Assembly: GCF_001949145.1 (NCBI RefSeq)
Contig: NW_019091358.1
Coordinates: 2,172,432 to 2,220,817 of the forward strand
Direction: 5' to 3'
Source of the DNA: Acanthaster planci
Taxonomy: Eukaryota > Echinodermata > Asteroidea > Valvatida > Acanthasteridae
Length of the DNA: 48,386 nucleotides
The notes beneath the pieces are model-generated. The model saw nothing but the letters and a program-made list of their open reading frames with translations. It searched no databases and was not told the origin of the DNA. The position numbers and the translations under genes are program-made. Within the stretch, counting starts at the first letter, position 1. Each line of letters opens with the position of its first letter. This document shows, piece by piece, positions 36,902 through 48,386 of this stretch.

Positions 36902-37387
36902 TTATTCAATATCAAGCCTAGCAACATTAGCTAGTCCTCATCAAGTTTGTGTTAGCTTGATTTACATATGTTTTTAAATCCAAATATTATAGGCCCTACT
37001 ACTTTTAATTGTACTTTCTTTTTGAAATACATTATAAAGTTTTTTCGACACCGGACAGAACAACTGCCCGGAAACGGCCATGTGTAGCTATGAATAAATG
37101 TTTCATGAATCTCATTCCATTTATTTCAGATTTTTAACGTGAAATTGTCCAATTTTTGTGAACTTGTGTTTTTTTTATTATAAAATATTTCCCCCGGTCT
37201 ATCGCAAACTTTGGAGGACTGCCCATGCACACGTGTGTTGAGCCTGCGGGCAAAAACTGGCCCAATTCCGGTTCACACACTAGTGCCGCGGTTAACCGTA
37301 GCGCAGGTGTTAGTATCAGTCTGGTTTGACAACAAGGTTTGGCAAGCAGGGGTCGAGTTTATGAGGAGCAAACCGGTCAAGGGGAGA
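36902..37387. other. Spacer between the inverted minisatellite clusters
   Basis: AT-rich in its first half and more GC-rich after 37200. No gene recognised. Confidence 0.5.
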
Positions 37388-37449
37388 GTTGGCAAGGGGC
37401 AAAATGGTATATGGGGCGGGTCGGTAAGGGATGAGTCGGCCAGGGGCAA
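37388..37449 (+). repeat. 15-bp minisatellite (plus orientation)
   Basis: Units are GTTGGCAAGGGGCAA (37388-37402), GTCGGTAAGGGATGA (37420-37434) and GTCGGCCAGGGGCAA (37435-37449), with a 17-bp interruption. Weaker related units extend upstream to about 37338. The consensus GTCGGCCAGGGGCAA matches the minus-strand cluster at 36857-36901. Confidence 0.75.
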
Positions 37450-40400
37450 GTTTGACCTACAGTCGAAGTGGGAAAACGATTGTATCGATCAGCCTTCCTA
37501 AAATTGATATGTTGCTGTGTGCCTTCAAAGTTGCTCTCCGATTTGGCGGATTCCCTTATACTCCAATATGCAAATCGCGCTGTGCACGTTTACATTGAGC
37601 AAAACCCGTATCTGGCATTATACGCAAAGACGCGCTGGCCGTTTCAGAAACGGGCCAAAGTACATTAAGATCCCTCTACTGAATGCCTGAAGGCACCTTG
37701 GAGTGGTGCGATATTCGATAGCATTAGTGGAATCAAGAACAAGGGTCTAGAAAATGGTTTATTTAGACCAACCATGCCTTGCCCTTGCGCTTTTTTATAA
37801 TTGTATCCTTAATGTTTCTAACTGACGACGACGCTTTTTAATGCATGAAAAAGTTTTTTTTTTATTTCTCATAATTATATACATGTAAGTAGCTAAAATG
37901 TTTGCCCTCTTATCTAAGGCATCATCTATTAATTTACAGTTAATTATGGGTTCCTGCTTTCTTTGTATTACAGGTTCAAAAACTGTATGAACAATCGGGA
38001 TTGTGGTAAACACCATGACCCAACCTGGTTTGAAAGTGGCTTGAGAGGTTGGAAATGCACGTACCCACAAGACCTCCGTGAACAACGCATCAGAATTGTT
38101 CATTTGAATAAGTGAAACACAGATTTAAAAGTGTACTTTTATTTCTTGTTACACGGTGAAACTGTACAACTTTGAGTTTGATCTTTAACTCAGATATCGC
38201 TCCTCAAAACTGGGATTCGTGTGCGCTGCATCTAAAAAGAGGGAAATTCTGTTTCATTATTTCCGGCTGCGTGCTGTAATCTTAGTTCAGGGATACTGCA
38301 GGAAACTAGCTTGACGTGCTGCCATTGATAAGGAGTCATGCGATCATCTTAGATAAGTCGGTCCTGATTTGAGCACAAGACTTGTCATGTAGCGTGCGTT
38401 CCATCAGAGTTAGGGAAGTTCAGTTCTCTGAATGGTAAAGCTCTACAGCAGCTGTATGTACTTTTATCGCCCCTGCCTAAAGAAACTGAGGAAAGCCCCC
38501 CCCCCTTTGTGTTATTGAGCTCTGCTTAGGCAATCGAAAATTCGAATTAATATAGCTGACTTAGCAAGGTGTGCCATTAGATGCTTCGGTACATAACCAG
38601 GCATCAGTGGACTCTTGTCTCCGTCTCTCTCTTCGCCTTGACTGCTGTAGTACACATCACACTTCGTGGAGGCTATCGCGATCATTGGGAGTTTACTATT
38701 TACTCGGCGCAGGAATAGGAACCGATATCAAAGGCTGTTTAATTGACAGGACTACTCACTATCTTAGTTGAATATGTATAGGTGAAATCCATCTGAAGAA
38801 GAGATGTATGACAAACCGACATTCTTTCTTCAGGGAAATTTGCTGCATGTCAACGGGAATAATTATGTTAGGTATAAATTTCTCAAGACTCTGAACTTGT
38901 TCGAATTTGCTGATGTCGCTCCTGAAAGGTCCAAGGCCAATTTAAGGTTACATCTGCAATCTCGAGTAAAGACACTTAAATTTCTACTCCAATGCTAGAT
39001 CACATTGTTGGGCTTTATTTCCGTTGTTATTTAAGGTGAACAGGTCTCGTGTCACAGCCACTTGTCCATCCTAACCTCCAGACCCAATCTAATGCCCCTC
39101 ATAAAAAGTCGACCCAATTAAGGCAATCAGTAATATTTGTGGCATTTTATGGAAAGCAAAATGGTATTTGGGACAGGTAAAAATAGATGGATATCTTTAG
39201 AAAGAGATAATCTGCCTTAAATAATTACTCCTAGAACTTCCTTCATTAATTGATAAATCCTTTTAAATGGGTAACAAAAGCCACTGCATCTTTAATACCA
39301 CGTGCTTTTCCAAATATACCAAAAAATAAAATGCAAATGTACCCACATCTATGAAGCCAAGGCTCTTGTTGACCAAAGCCAGCAACACATGAGCGGTGAA
39401 AGCGGGGCCACTACCTCTCAAGCATTTCCCAAGGAAAAGTTGGACAAACACTTTGAAGAGCAATCACAACAGGCCGGCACACTCGCTATGTCTCCTTGCT
39501 GACGTTACAATCCGCTCTCGTTGCACGTGTGCTCAACGTATAATATTGGACATTGAAGACGTCAGGGCACGTTTTGCTGACGTTCCCCAGGCTCTCATGT
39601 TTCGCCGCAGCCAGACTCGCCAAAATATGGCAGATTCCTGTTCAAGCTTCAGTGGCATTTGAGGCCTTCTTCACCTGGCATTATCATAAATTCCACCTTG
39701 TCTAATCTGCGTCTTAATCCACCAGGCTTGTCATCACTCTTTGAACCTTCGAGGCGTTCACTTCATCGTATACTTGTTGGGACATGTCCCGGCTTTCTTT
39801 GTTGTTGAGCCAGTGTTCCTTTTGCTTTAATTATTACCCATTCCTTTTTTTTTTTTTTTTGCTGATTAGATATTATCAAACGATGAAGCAAAAAATCACA
39901 GTAAAAGTGCTGGATACCTGTTTAAGTTTTGTCACTCATTTGTTTGTTCTTTAGATTTACGGATTTAGATCCACTTCTTAAAGTGTTTTATTTTGTAGGC
40001 TGTAACTGTAAGCGTTTTGAGAATTACTTTTAGCACTGTGTGTTTTCTAATGTGTAATTCTTAACTGGCAGTGGAGAGTGGAAATAAATAGAATGAAAAC
40101 GAACCTAGATTGGCGTGTGTTTTTTTAATTCCAGCAATAGTGAGATTCACTTCAGCAAATGACTTCTATTATACCCCCCCACTCTGGACCTAATCTTGCG
40201 CCCAAAGGCCTAATTCGTGAGTGACTCTGGCATGATGACTACCTATCCATATTCTAACACCTAACCGCCACATGAAGAACGGCTAAATATCATGTACTTG
40301 AGGGTTTCCATTAACATGAATTGTGTAGTTTAACTTTATATCACTCGACGTGCTAATGTACAGTGGATTCAAACAGTGGAGCAAACGATGAGGTAAGCAT

Positions 40401-40632
40401 GGTCCATTGCATTGTTCAATACTCAAACAAGTACCAGTGCATTAGCTCAACCAGGAATTGCTATGGGGGGGTCCGTGTTCTAGCGAGAGGGACGCTTGCC
40501 GTGCAATGTATCCTATGGTTTTTTCCCCCAAACGCGATTCGATAGCTTCGAAAGAGAGTGCCTTATCGGTAATTTATTATTCATAAATGTGTCTCTTAAC
40601 TTAAGGAGTAGTTAAAGGATAAGGAAGGGGGG
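37450..40632. other. Non-coding stretch, no gene recognised
   Basis: Contains a C run near 38489-38501 and a T run at 39845-39860. A segment at about 39075-39180 shares short matches with the 37350-37420 minisatellite region. No gene recognised. Confidence 0.5.
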
Positions 40633-40823
40633 TTAGCTGGCTTTCGTAGCGGTGCTTTCCGTGCTTTGCACCAGTGAGGCCCAGGTTTGAATCTCGGCTT
40701 GGGCTAGGGTTAAAGTGCATTTGGTTTCCAGTCCATGCTCGCTCACGTCGGTTTTCTCCGGGTACTCTGGTTTCCTCTTGCCTGTAACAAATGGCCTCAG
40801 TTGCTGGAAAGCGCCATTAAAAC
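40633..40823 (+). mobile_element. V-type tRNA-derived SINE
   Basis: A pol III B-box-like GGTTTGAATCT lies at 40684-40694. A conserved central block follows (40750-40777, TTTTCTCCGGGTACTCTGG then TTTCCTC), which is characteristic of V-SINE/DANA-like elements of aquatic animals. The 3' end has GAAAGCGCCATTAAAAC, like the AAAGCGCTATATAAAT tail these SINEs share with partner LINEs. The A box near 40634 is degenerate. It is an old, inactive-looking copy. The family assignment rests on remembered motifs. Confidence 0.7.
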
Positions 40824-40859
40824 AATACAACAAGGCACCGCAGTGTTAAAATCACCAAT

Positions 40860-40935
40860 TCGTGATAGAGAGCTTGTGAACTGGTCAGAAGTAGTCCTGA
40901 CTCGTAATTTTCAAGATCAAGCTTCGAATCCACAG
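40860..40935 (+). mobile_element. Possible second degenerate tRNA-like SINE head
   Basis: GCTTCGAATCC (40921-40931) is one mismatch from the B-box consensus. It is preceded by GACTCGTAA, an anticodon-arm-like segment seen in many tRNA-derived SINEs. No good A box is present. It may be a decayed head adjacent to the V-type SINE. Confidence 0.25.
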
Positions 40936-43900
40936 TGTCATTTTTGCTTCTTTTTAGCTCATGATGCGAATATCAAGCGAGAAAGAACACCCTAACCCCG
41001 CTAAAAGCCTAAATTTGACTAGTGTAGCCAAAAACAATGCCTTAGATATGCATATTATAGACCAATCACAGGATGGTAACATTTATTACAACCGTTTGAA
41101 AAAATAAGAATTCTGCGGGCTAGCTAGCTTGGTTGGTGGTTTTGTACATCAATCTGCATGTTATTGGTCGAGTCAAAACATTTGGCTTCAAATGAAAGAT
41201 AATTTACCGTCATGATTAAAATAAATTTTACATAGAAGTACTTCTTACCCACCTGTATGTGTTCATCGCAATAAACATACGCCAATTATCTGTTTCAGTA
41301 ACTCCTCTAAATCCACAAATGGTTTGGAGTAATTTACGTCTGCTCATGCCATCTCGGGCCGTTTAACACTGTCCTCTATATGAAATAATCAATGGTGTCA
41401 AAATTTATTTTTACTTCACTGCTTGCAGTTGCATGAAAATAGTTTCTCTGTCATGTGCCTCTGCTTTCAGGAACCTTAATATTCGTTGATAACAGGAATA
41501 AAAAAAATTATAGATAAAAATAAATACAGAATTGCTAGCGAAAACAAAAGCCATATCTGGTGAATAATTATTCAATTTGTGAATGTATTGCGTAGTTTCG
41601 CAAAATCTAAAAGACGCCTTTCCCTCCCCATGTCATATTTGCACACGCATGCCCGGCTATATAGGCAGGCATCTTTGAAAACAACCCTAAAATTACATCT
41701 CTCCATCACTATTAAAGTGTACGATATCTCACAATTGGATTTATTTCAAAACGAGCTAATGAGGTACCTTTGATTGCTGCAAAGAAATCAAATGTGACTG
41801 TATTGGGAAAGAGATAGATTTCAGAACAGCACTCAACATCCGGGCTGAAAGGGAAACAAGGTACAGGTGCTCTCTTCCTGGTCACGCAACCCGTTTTAGA
41901 CCACTGAAAAGTATCGAACAATGATCAAAACCATTGGAGTTGTTTTCAAAATATTTTTTTTATTTTAATATTTAGAAAAAAATGCATATACCGATTGTTG
42001 TAATGATTTCAATCGAGTTGTTGGAGTTTATTTTCCTGTTTCATACTAAATATTTGCTTGATTGGTTCGTTGTAGGTCATGCCATTTGAAATTTGATACT
42101 TTTTATTCAATGTTTCTTAGTTCCGTGTTTGTCATATTTTCTTTTTCTGGTATTCTGGTATTCTGTTGTGTTTCAGGAGTTTTTCTCTTTCTCTTTTCCT
42201 TTTCTCATGTCTTTAACTCTGTGCAATAATTGTTTGGTTTATATTTGTGTATAATTTTCAATATTTCCCGGTCATTCACGTTTTATGCCTTTATTGTTTT
42301 TATTTGTTATGTCTTTCAAATTAACTCATTCATGTTTAATGAGGCTCCTTGGATTAACAAGACTGTCTTGTCAAAATAAAGCTGATAATAATATTCCTGT
42401 GGAGGCGCTGTTAAAAGCTGACTTGTTGCATAACCTGTCTAACTCGTAACTATGCATCTTGAGGCATTTCACTCATGTCCACATCCCCTTCGACGATGAC
42501 ACTTTAAGCTCTCTCAGAAATTTCCGGCGTAAAAGCAAGCACACTTTTCAAAAGTGTCCATCGTTTCCAACAAATTTTGGGGTAATTCATAAAATTACTT
42601 TATATATAATGTATATCTAATGGAGTTTCTCTCTCTTTAAGCGAATAGAAATGACGGAGAAGCAAATCATTCGTGCCGGTAATGTTCACGAAAATTTTAA
42701 ACGCATTCGTCATGTTTTGATTTTCACGAAAATTTTCTCTATTTTTGAAATAAGTCCTCCCACATACAAAGGCCTGTTCCCCCATTTGAACACACATTCT
42801 ATCAAATCTTGGGGTATACTACTGTGAATATCCCCACTCTCATTATTATCGCATTTTTGCATTAAAATCAAGGGATGCGCCTAACTTATCTCTTGACGTC
42901 CAGCTTAACAGGGGAGTGATCGTTAATTAATTAACCCTTTCCGATGACGGAAATATGCACCGGATTTAGTCATATAAGTTGGGTAGTTATTCATACAGAG
43001 GAAAACATTCTGGCTTTATTCTATCCTCAAGACTCGAGAAAGTAACCTACCCCTTTTGTTGTCGAAAAACTTTAGGCCTTCTGGAAGAAAAGCATGGCCT
43101 TAATGAGCTGCGCGAAACATGCGCATCTGCATCTTGGAAATTGTTACTAAATTCAAGTTTTGGCATTGGATAGTGGAAGACTGTAAGTCCTTGATTGGCT
43201 GAGAGTACTCAAATTTGAAAATACGAATCCCACAGGAGCCCTTCTAAAATAAACGTTAGAATGGAATAAATAAGTCCAACCAAAAAGAACAATAATTCGG
43301 CATCGAGAATTGATAGGAGTGTTTTTTTTATCCCCTTTATTTCTGGGGAAAGGTTACTTAGCAAATCAAAGATTGCAGGTCGAAAAAAGTGTATCTTTGA
43401 TGTCTGATACCATATATAAAGCAGTTGTGGGGCATTTTCGTCCAGAACTCCCAAAATAAAAAGAAGATTTAATCAGTAAGGAATAGAATCACAAGCAGGA
43501 AGACTGAGATTTGCTCGGAGCAACTTTGATTTTTTTCTATTCCAAATGTAGGCATCAGTGTTGAAATTAAAATGATGTAATTTTAAATTCAATGCGTTTC
43601 TTTGAGCTGACTGTGATTGTGTGATGTGCCTCATGTTTGATGTGTCTTAAACGAATCGCTGGCTCAGCGCTCAGAATCAATATGGTGTCATTCAAAATAG
43701 CGGAAGATAACATGAAACTAGACAAGTCACCTATTTGACAAGCGGCAACGCTAAATGTCAAGATTTTTATTTTTTTTTCTTTACAGCGGTCTAGTCTAGT
43801 TACCGTGGGTTAATGCCCTGGGAATTTTCTTCATCAATGCGTCTGCCCTTAGCATACCCCACGCCAGTATTTGCTGCGGGTAATTTACAGTTGTCAATTT

Positions 43901-44468
43901 AAGCGGAACCAAACCGGCCTGTATCAACAGTTTGTAATTAGCTTTGCTGGTGATGTGGCCAGGTTTGCAGAGACGGATAAATAATTGATTCAAACCCTGT
44001 GGGTGCTTTAGGGAAAATTAATTTCTTCACCGAACACATGCATTTGAGTTTCTGCCACCAAGTAACTGACGCACTTGCATTCCCAGAAAGAAATTGTGCA
44101 GGCTGTTTGCCTAAGTTTTTGGTTTGTCCTAATTTTATTGATTTTCTTTTCATATTTTTATTCACACTTCTACATATTCAAATACAAAACATGAATGGTT
44201 CTTGACATGCTAAACTGGCTACTCTTTTGTTCAGTCAAATTAACAATTCATATAGTCGAGAGACGGTTCAAGTAGATGACTTTCTTATATGAAAGTGTAA
44301 CTGGTTCCTTTCACTTCAAGAACGAACGACTTACCCTGTTTCTGGTCTACTTCCACGTTGCTCTTCTTTCAAAATTAACATCGGTTTATAAAACGTCAAA
44401 CCTAGCAACATGAACAGTGAAACCGATATTTTTGCTCTAATGATATTTATTGGACTGGAAAGGCCAGG
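40936..44468. other. Non-coding stretch, no gene recognised
   Basis: A GCTAGCTAGC palindrome lies near 41123. The stretch at 41940-42340 is T-rich. No recognisable exon or RNA gene. Confidence 0.55.
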
Positions 44469-44630
44469 CTGGATCGGATACGATCCAATTCGATGGGATG
44501 AGACTGAATTGGATTGTTTTGATCTAATTCAATTGGATTTACTCGGACTTGCTTGATTCGAATCGATTTTGTTGGATTCAGTTTAGCTTGGATTTGATGG
44601 GTTGGGTTGGGTTGTTTGGGTTGGATTGTG
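44469..44630. repeat. GGATT/GGGTT degenerate pentamer array
   Basis: An imperfect tandem of TTGGAT, TTCGAT and TTGGG pentamers. The cleanest part is TTGGGTTGGGTTGTTTGGG around 44600-44620. The Asn/Pro/Ile-rich minus-strand frame through it is a repeat artefact. Confidence 0.8.
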
Positions 44631-47600
44631 CTGGCTAGGAGAACGATCATGCTAATTGTAATTAAATCCATCTTCGCGTCTCAGTTGGAAGTGGCAAGCA
44701 TATCGAGCCTTCAGCATGATCAACTTGGACAAACAACTTGTTTACAGCAGAGTGTCGTATTTCAATAAATAGAGAGTATTTTCGATGAATATTACAGAAC
44801 TAATTGCTTAAATGCCTTTCAGCGTTTGGCATTTTGTTTGGGGCAATTAAGTTCAAGAAAACGTGTTTGTAGTTTCCCCAGGCGTTATGTCTCTAAATTG
44901 AGCACCAGAGTGCATACATTTACGCCTCTGCATTCCTACTCAAAGAACACTCAGCTGGCTGGTTTGGTTTCAAGGGGAAAAACGTGGAAAAACAAGCAAT
45001 CACATGCAACCAGGAAACATTAAAGGTGACTTCGGTTTCCCGCCCATGAGTCTCTGGTCGGCTTGATTCTAAAGGAAAACAATTTAGAGGATCGCTTCCC
45101 GCTCCTTCTCTCTCTCTCGCTCTTTCTCTCTCGGGTTACGCCAATTCATCCGAATCCTATCCACCGCGTCCTTGCCTCAATCCCCACTGGGACCAAAGGG
45201 CCATCTTTTCCCGGTTGAAACGAGGAAAGCAGGGAGACTGTTTATTAAAACGAACAATAAACAATCCTAAGCATAAAGCTGGGTCTGTTTTATAATTTCC
45301 TGCGCTTCAAAGTCGACCATCTCTATTAATGTCTTTTCCAAATAAATTACTGAAGGCATTTACTTGAGGGGAAAAATGTATGCATATTTTGGAAGTCCCA
45401 TGCAACTTCAATGGACCAGTGAGTTTTTACCGTGGTTGATTGTTACCGAAAATTTGATTAGAAAACGAAACAATGTTGGCGGGAAAATGGAGGCCCGCGG
45501 TAATGTGAAACAACAGCTAAACATTGTATTTTTCTTGATAATTCAGAGACGAATTATAGGACTGGACCCATTACTCACGACTAAAAATGAATGTCTAGGG
45601 TATGTCACAGTAATTGATTGACTACAAACGTCCAATACTCGCTTGATGTTCCTGCGCATCAATTTAACTAAATTGGACAACCACAGCATGAACCAATTGC
45701 AAAGCCACCAATCAGTATTTGAAACTGTAACATGTGCCATTTAAAATTGCTGCCTTAAAATCATACCTCCATCCCAACAAATTTGAAATGGGATGATATT
45801 ACCCCCCCCCCCGAAAAAAGCATATTTCATTTCTGATCTTCATGTGGTATACACTGCTCACATTTTACATCTTACTACCCAGTGAAAGATGAAATGAGTA
45901 CCTGTCCAATGAAATTTTAGGGAATGAAAGACGCACAGGTAATTTAGGATTTATTTCGCTCTTATTATTTTTATGAGAAAAAAAACTTGATCCGAGAACA
46001 TTATACTAGTCAAGGTGTACAAATCTATTTCAAAAGAAAATAAGGTTTGAATCATTCGTGATGAACCCTACGATTTTTTTTTGCCTGGAAAACAAAACAT
46101 CAAAAGTGAGGAATGGGCTGAAGTTTCTCAAATTCATATTCTAAGTAGTTACCATTCGGCGTAATTATATGTGATGCTCCTTCTGTGTTAGTTTGAAACA
46201 CCGGCATAAGGATCAAGCCGTCAACGACATTGGCGTGGATCACACATTCAACGCAATTGCTTAAAAGAAAATGTATTTCATTACAAATAAAATTGTTATC
46301 ACTACCCTATGCAGTTATACTGTCCAAACGAAGTGGCTCTGAGCAAATGAAAACAATGCAAGTACATTGCTCCCGCAACGCCTGAGGTGGTTCTGGCGTA
46401 GATTTCATGTAGTGGTTTACTGACTTGGTAATACATCATCATCCAAATGCTGAGTGGTGATTTCCGGGTAATTGAGAATTCAAAGAACACCACCCTTTGT
46501 GGTAATTTTTCAGGCAAATAGCTTCAACTGTGGGCAGACAGAAAAGACAGAGTGCGCAAGCAGTTTCGCTCTGTCGACAACAAACTCCCAGAAGGGCCAT
46601 TACGTGGACAGCAAGTAGCCATCTGAGAAAGCCATGTCCATTAAGGTTGGATATAAAATGCACTTTACATGATAAATTTGCCCAAGAATGGGACCCTCAA
46701 TTTTTTAAGCTGCACATATTTTAGTCTTGATTTCTTGGTGTAACATTTGACCTTATTGTTTTGTCTTGTCGTTCCCAATGAGAAAAGAAAAATAGCTTCA
46801 AACAAATGAAGTAATACAAATTAAAAACCACGGCTTGATGTTTTCAAGATAAAATGAGAAATGCAGTCCAAAAGAAATTCCGTTTTATATTTTTTAATGT
46901 AGGGTGATAAAGTTTTTATCGCTCGATGTGTATACAAATGTCGGCAGGATACTTGGTGTAGGTCCTATCGAACTTGAAAAATTGTTAAAAACTAGACTCT
47001 TCGTTTTTTTAAGGCTCCATTTTTTAACTTTTAATTTCAACTGCAGGACTGGAATGTAACATTCAACTGCTAGCTCAGTTAGTACGATATTGCCGAAAGT
47101 GATAAATGTACACGTATACGGATATAGCTGAAGGTCATCGAGGGCGCTGTTGCAGATAAGCAGGTGTTCTTTATAGGCGACCGGCGGAGGTCGCTCCATT
47201 ATTTGGCGGCAGCACCTATGTTTCCTTCCTCGACTTAATTTTGCTTATTGTTTAGGGTTGTAAAATGGAACGCCAGTGAGCTTTTGTGATTAAAACGAGA
47301 CGTCTGATGTATTATTTTGTTATTCGGTGATCTTATAGAATCAGATATGCAGTGGCCTTTTTCGAGTAGTGGAAATTCGTTTATTTCCTCTCCTTGTGAT
47401 AAACAATCATGATATTCTTGGAACCGGGGTTTTCACACGAATGTGAAACACATCAATATGAAGCCAGCGTTGAACAAAAGGCCATCCTGATGGTCATTAG
47501 CTTGCATGCCAGATTCACAATCTTAAATATCAGGTTCACTGTGATTTCATTCTGTCACAGCAATTCATTGCCTAAACGAAAGTCCAGTTGATACTCGAAT

Positions 47601-48386
47601 AGAGTAGAAATTTAATAGGTTTAATGGGGTCGATAAAAATCCTTTTATGATATGTCAAGGGTCAATACGCGCTTCTAATGACGATGTTGCATGAAATATC
47701 TATATCTCAATATCTTTTTAAAAAAAAAATTGTACTTTTGGTTTTATTTTGCACGTCATTGCAAACGTCAATTGAAAATGTATATGTGTGGTATATCTTC
47801 AGGAAAACCCAAACAAGAAGTATTTTCCACAGTTTATGTTGCACTCTATGTTGGCAACACGCGGTGCGGCGTCTCGAAGTGAGACTACGGCATTCACACG
47901 TATCGAACACTGGCGACGGCCCCATACAATCCCATGTATTAACTAAACTGATACTCCGGCAGTGCTGGGTGAACACTGATACGTGGCAGAGAAAGCCTCA
48001 ATGCAAGATAGTATTGATAGGAAGAAGCGCACTGATGTATTCACATTAACACTTCACACAACTGAAAATACGACAACTGGTCCACAATGTTCAAAATGAA
48101 TTACAACATGGGAGGAAAAGTGCTCACTTTTCCTTAAAGAGAAGGAATTTACTGTATAGAGGCACCATTCATAGGACATGGCAATGTGTCTGAAGAACCA
48201 CATCACAGATCAGATCCACCACATAAGATAACGTGTTTTGCTACGTGATGCAATATTTGTAGCGTTTGGTCACTCACTCTAATACACAGAAGCATTCTGT
48301 ACAGTAGGGTTAGTTTTTTTGTTATATCCTTAATAGGAACAGCAAAAAGCAGCTTCTTTGAAATTGGCAAGTGGTTAAGGTCACAG
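44631..48386. other. Non-coding stretch, no gene recognised
   Basis: A CT-rich tract lies at 45101-45133 and a C run at 45802-45812. All open frames are short and unrecognised. Confidence 0.55.
45101..45133. repeat. (TC)n microsatellite
   Basis: Imperfect CT dinucleotide run. Confidence 0.85.

Noticed and set aside
44447-44671. Asn/Pro/Ile-rich minus-strand ORF with repeats
   Set aside because: Translation of the GGATT-type array; no family resemblance.
1-48386. CRISPR arrays, operons or prokaryotic signals
   Set aside because: Spliced exons, SINEs and gene-poor AT-rich DNA show this is an animal genome. No regularly spaced direct repeats with unique spacers were found.

Overview
This window looks like animal nuclear DNA. 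It is AT-rich, almost entirely non-coding, has short exons with GT/AG splice signals, and carries tRNA-derived SINEs, a LINE reverse-transcriptase remnant and many micro- and minisatellites. The recognisable gene is a family-A (rhodopsin-like) neuropeptide GPCR closest to kisspeptin receptors (KISS1R/GPR54, next to galanin and allatostatin-A receptors). Together with the SINE types, this suggests a marine invertebrate, perhaps an echinoderm, hemichordate or amphioxus. The taxon is an inference and cannot be fixed from the window.

Layout. 1-19490: no recognisable gene. It holds an RT fragment on the minus strand (5704-5940), a CpG-rich block with repeated GTGAC...GTCAC palindromes (about 9299-9850), one copy of a roughly 500-bp dispersed repeat (13540-14052) and a TTTCA-rich tract. 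19491-25341: the 3' part of the receptor gene on the plus strand. One exon (19491-19626) encodes late TM3, the DRY motif, intracellular loop 2 and early TM4. A 4.3-kb intron follows, containing SINE material, a GC-rich hairpin with an NRF-1-like core and a perfect 40-bp palindrome. Then come TWO intact, tandem, paralogous terminal exons (23964-24541 and 24634-25229), each encoding late TM4 to the C-terminus. 25342-48386: no recognisable gene. It holds an AT-rich inverted repeat, a 21-bp minisatellite, the second copy of the 500-bp repeat, a 15-bp minisatellite in two inverted clusters, a V-type SINE and a GGATT-rich tract.

The most interesting point is the receptor architecture. Both terminal exons begin in the phase that completes the split codon left by the 19491-19626 exon. 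Only 92 bp separate the stop of the first from the acceptor-flanked start of the second, and I see no polyadenylation signal between them. The simplest reading is a single receptor gene that swaps its whole TM4-TM7/C-tail half by alternative 3' splice choice. This would give two receptors sharing N-terminus to TM3 but differing in ECL2, ICL3, ECL3 and tail. The exons for the N-terminus, TM1, TM2 and early TM3 were not found in this window.

All counts and alignments were made by eye. No database search or splice-prediction software was run.
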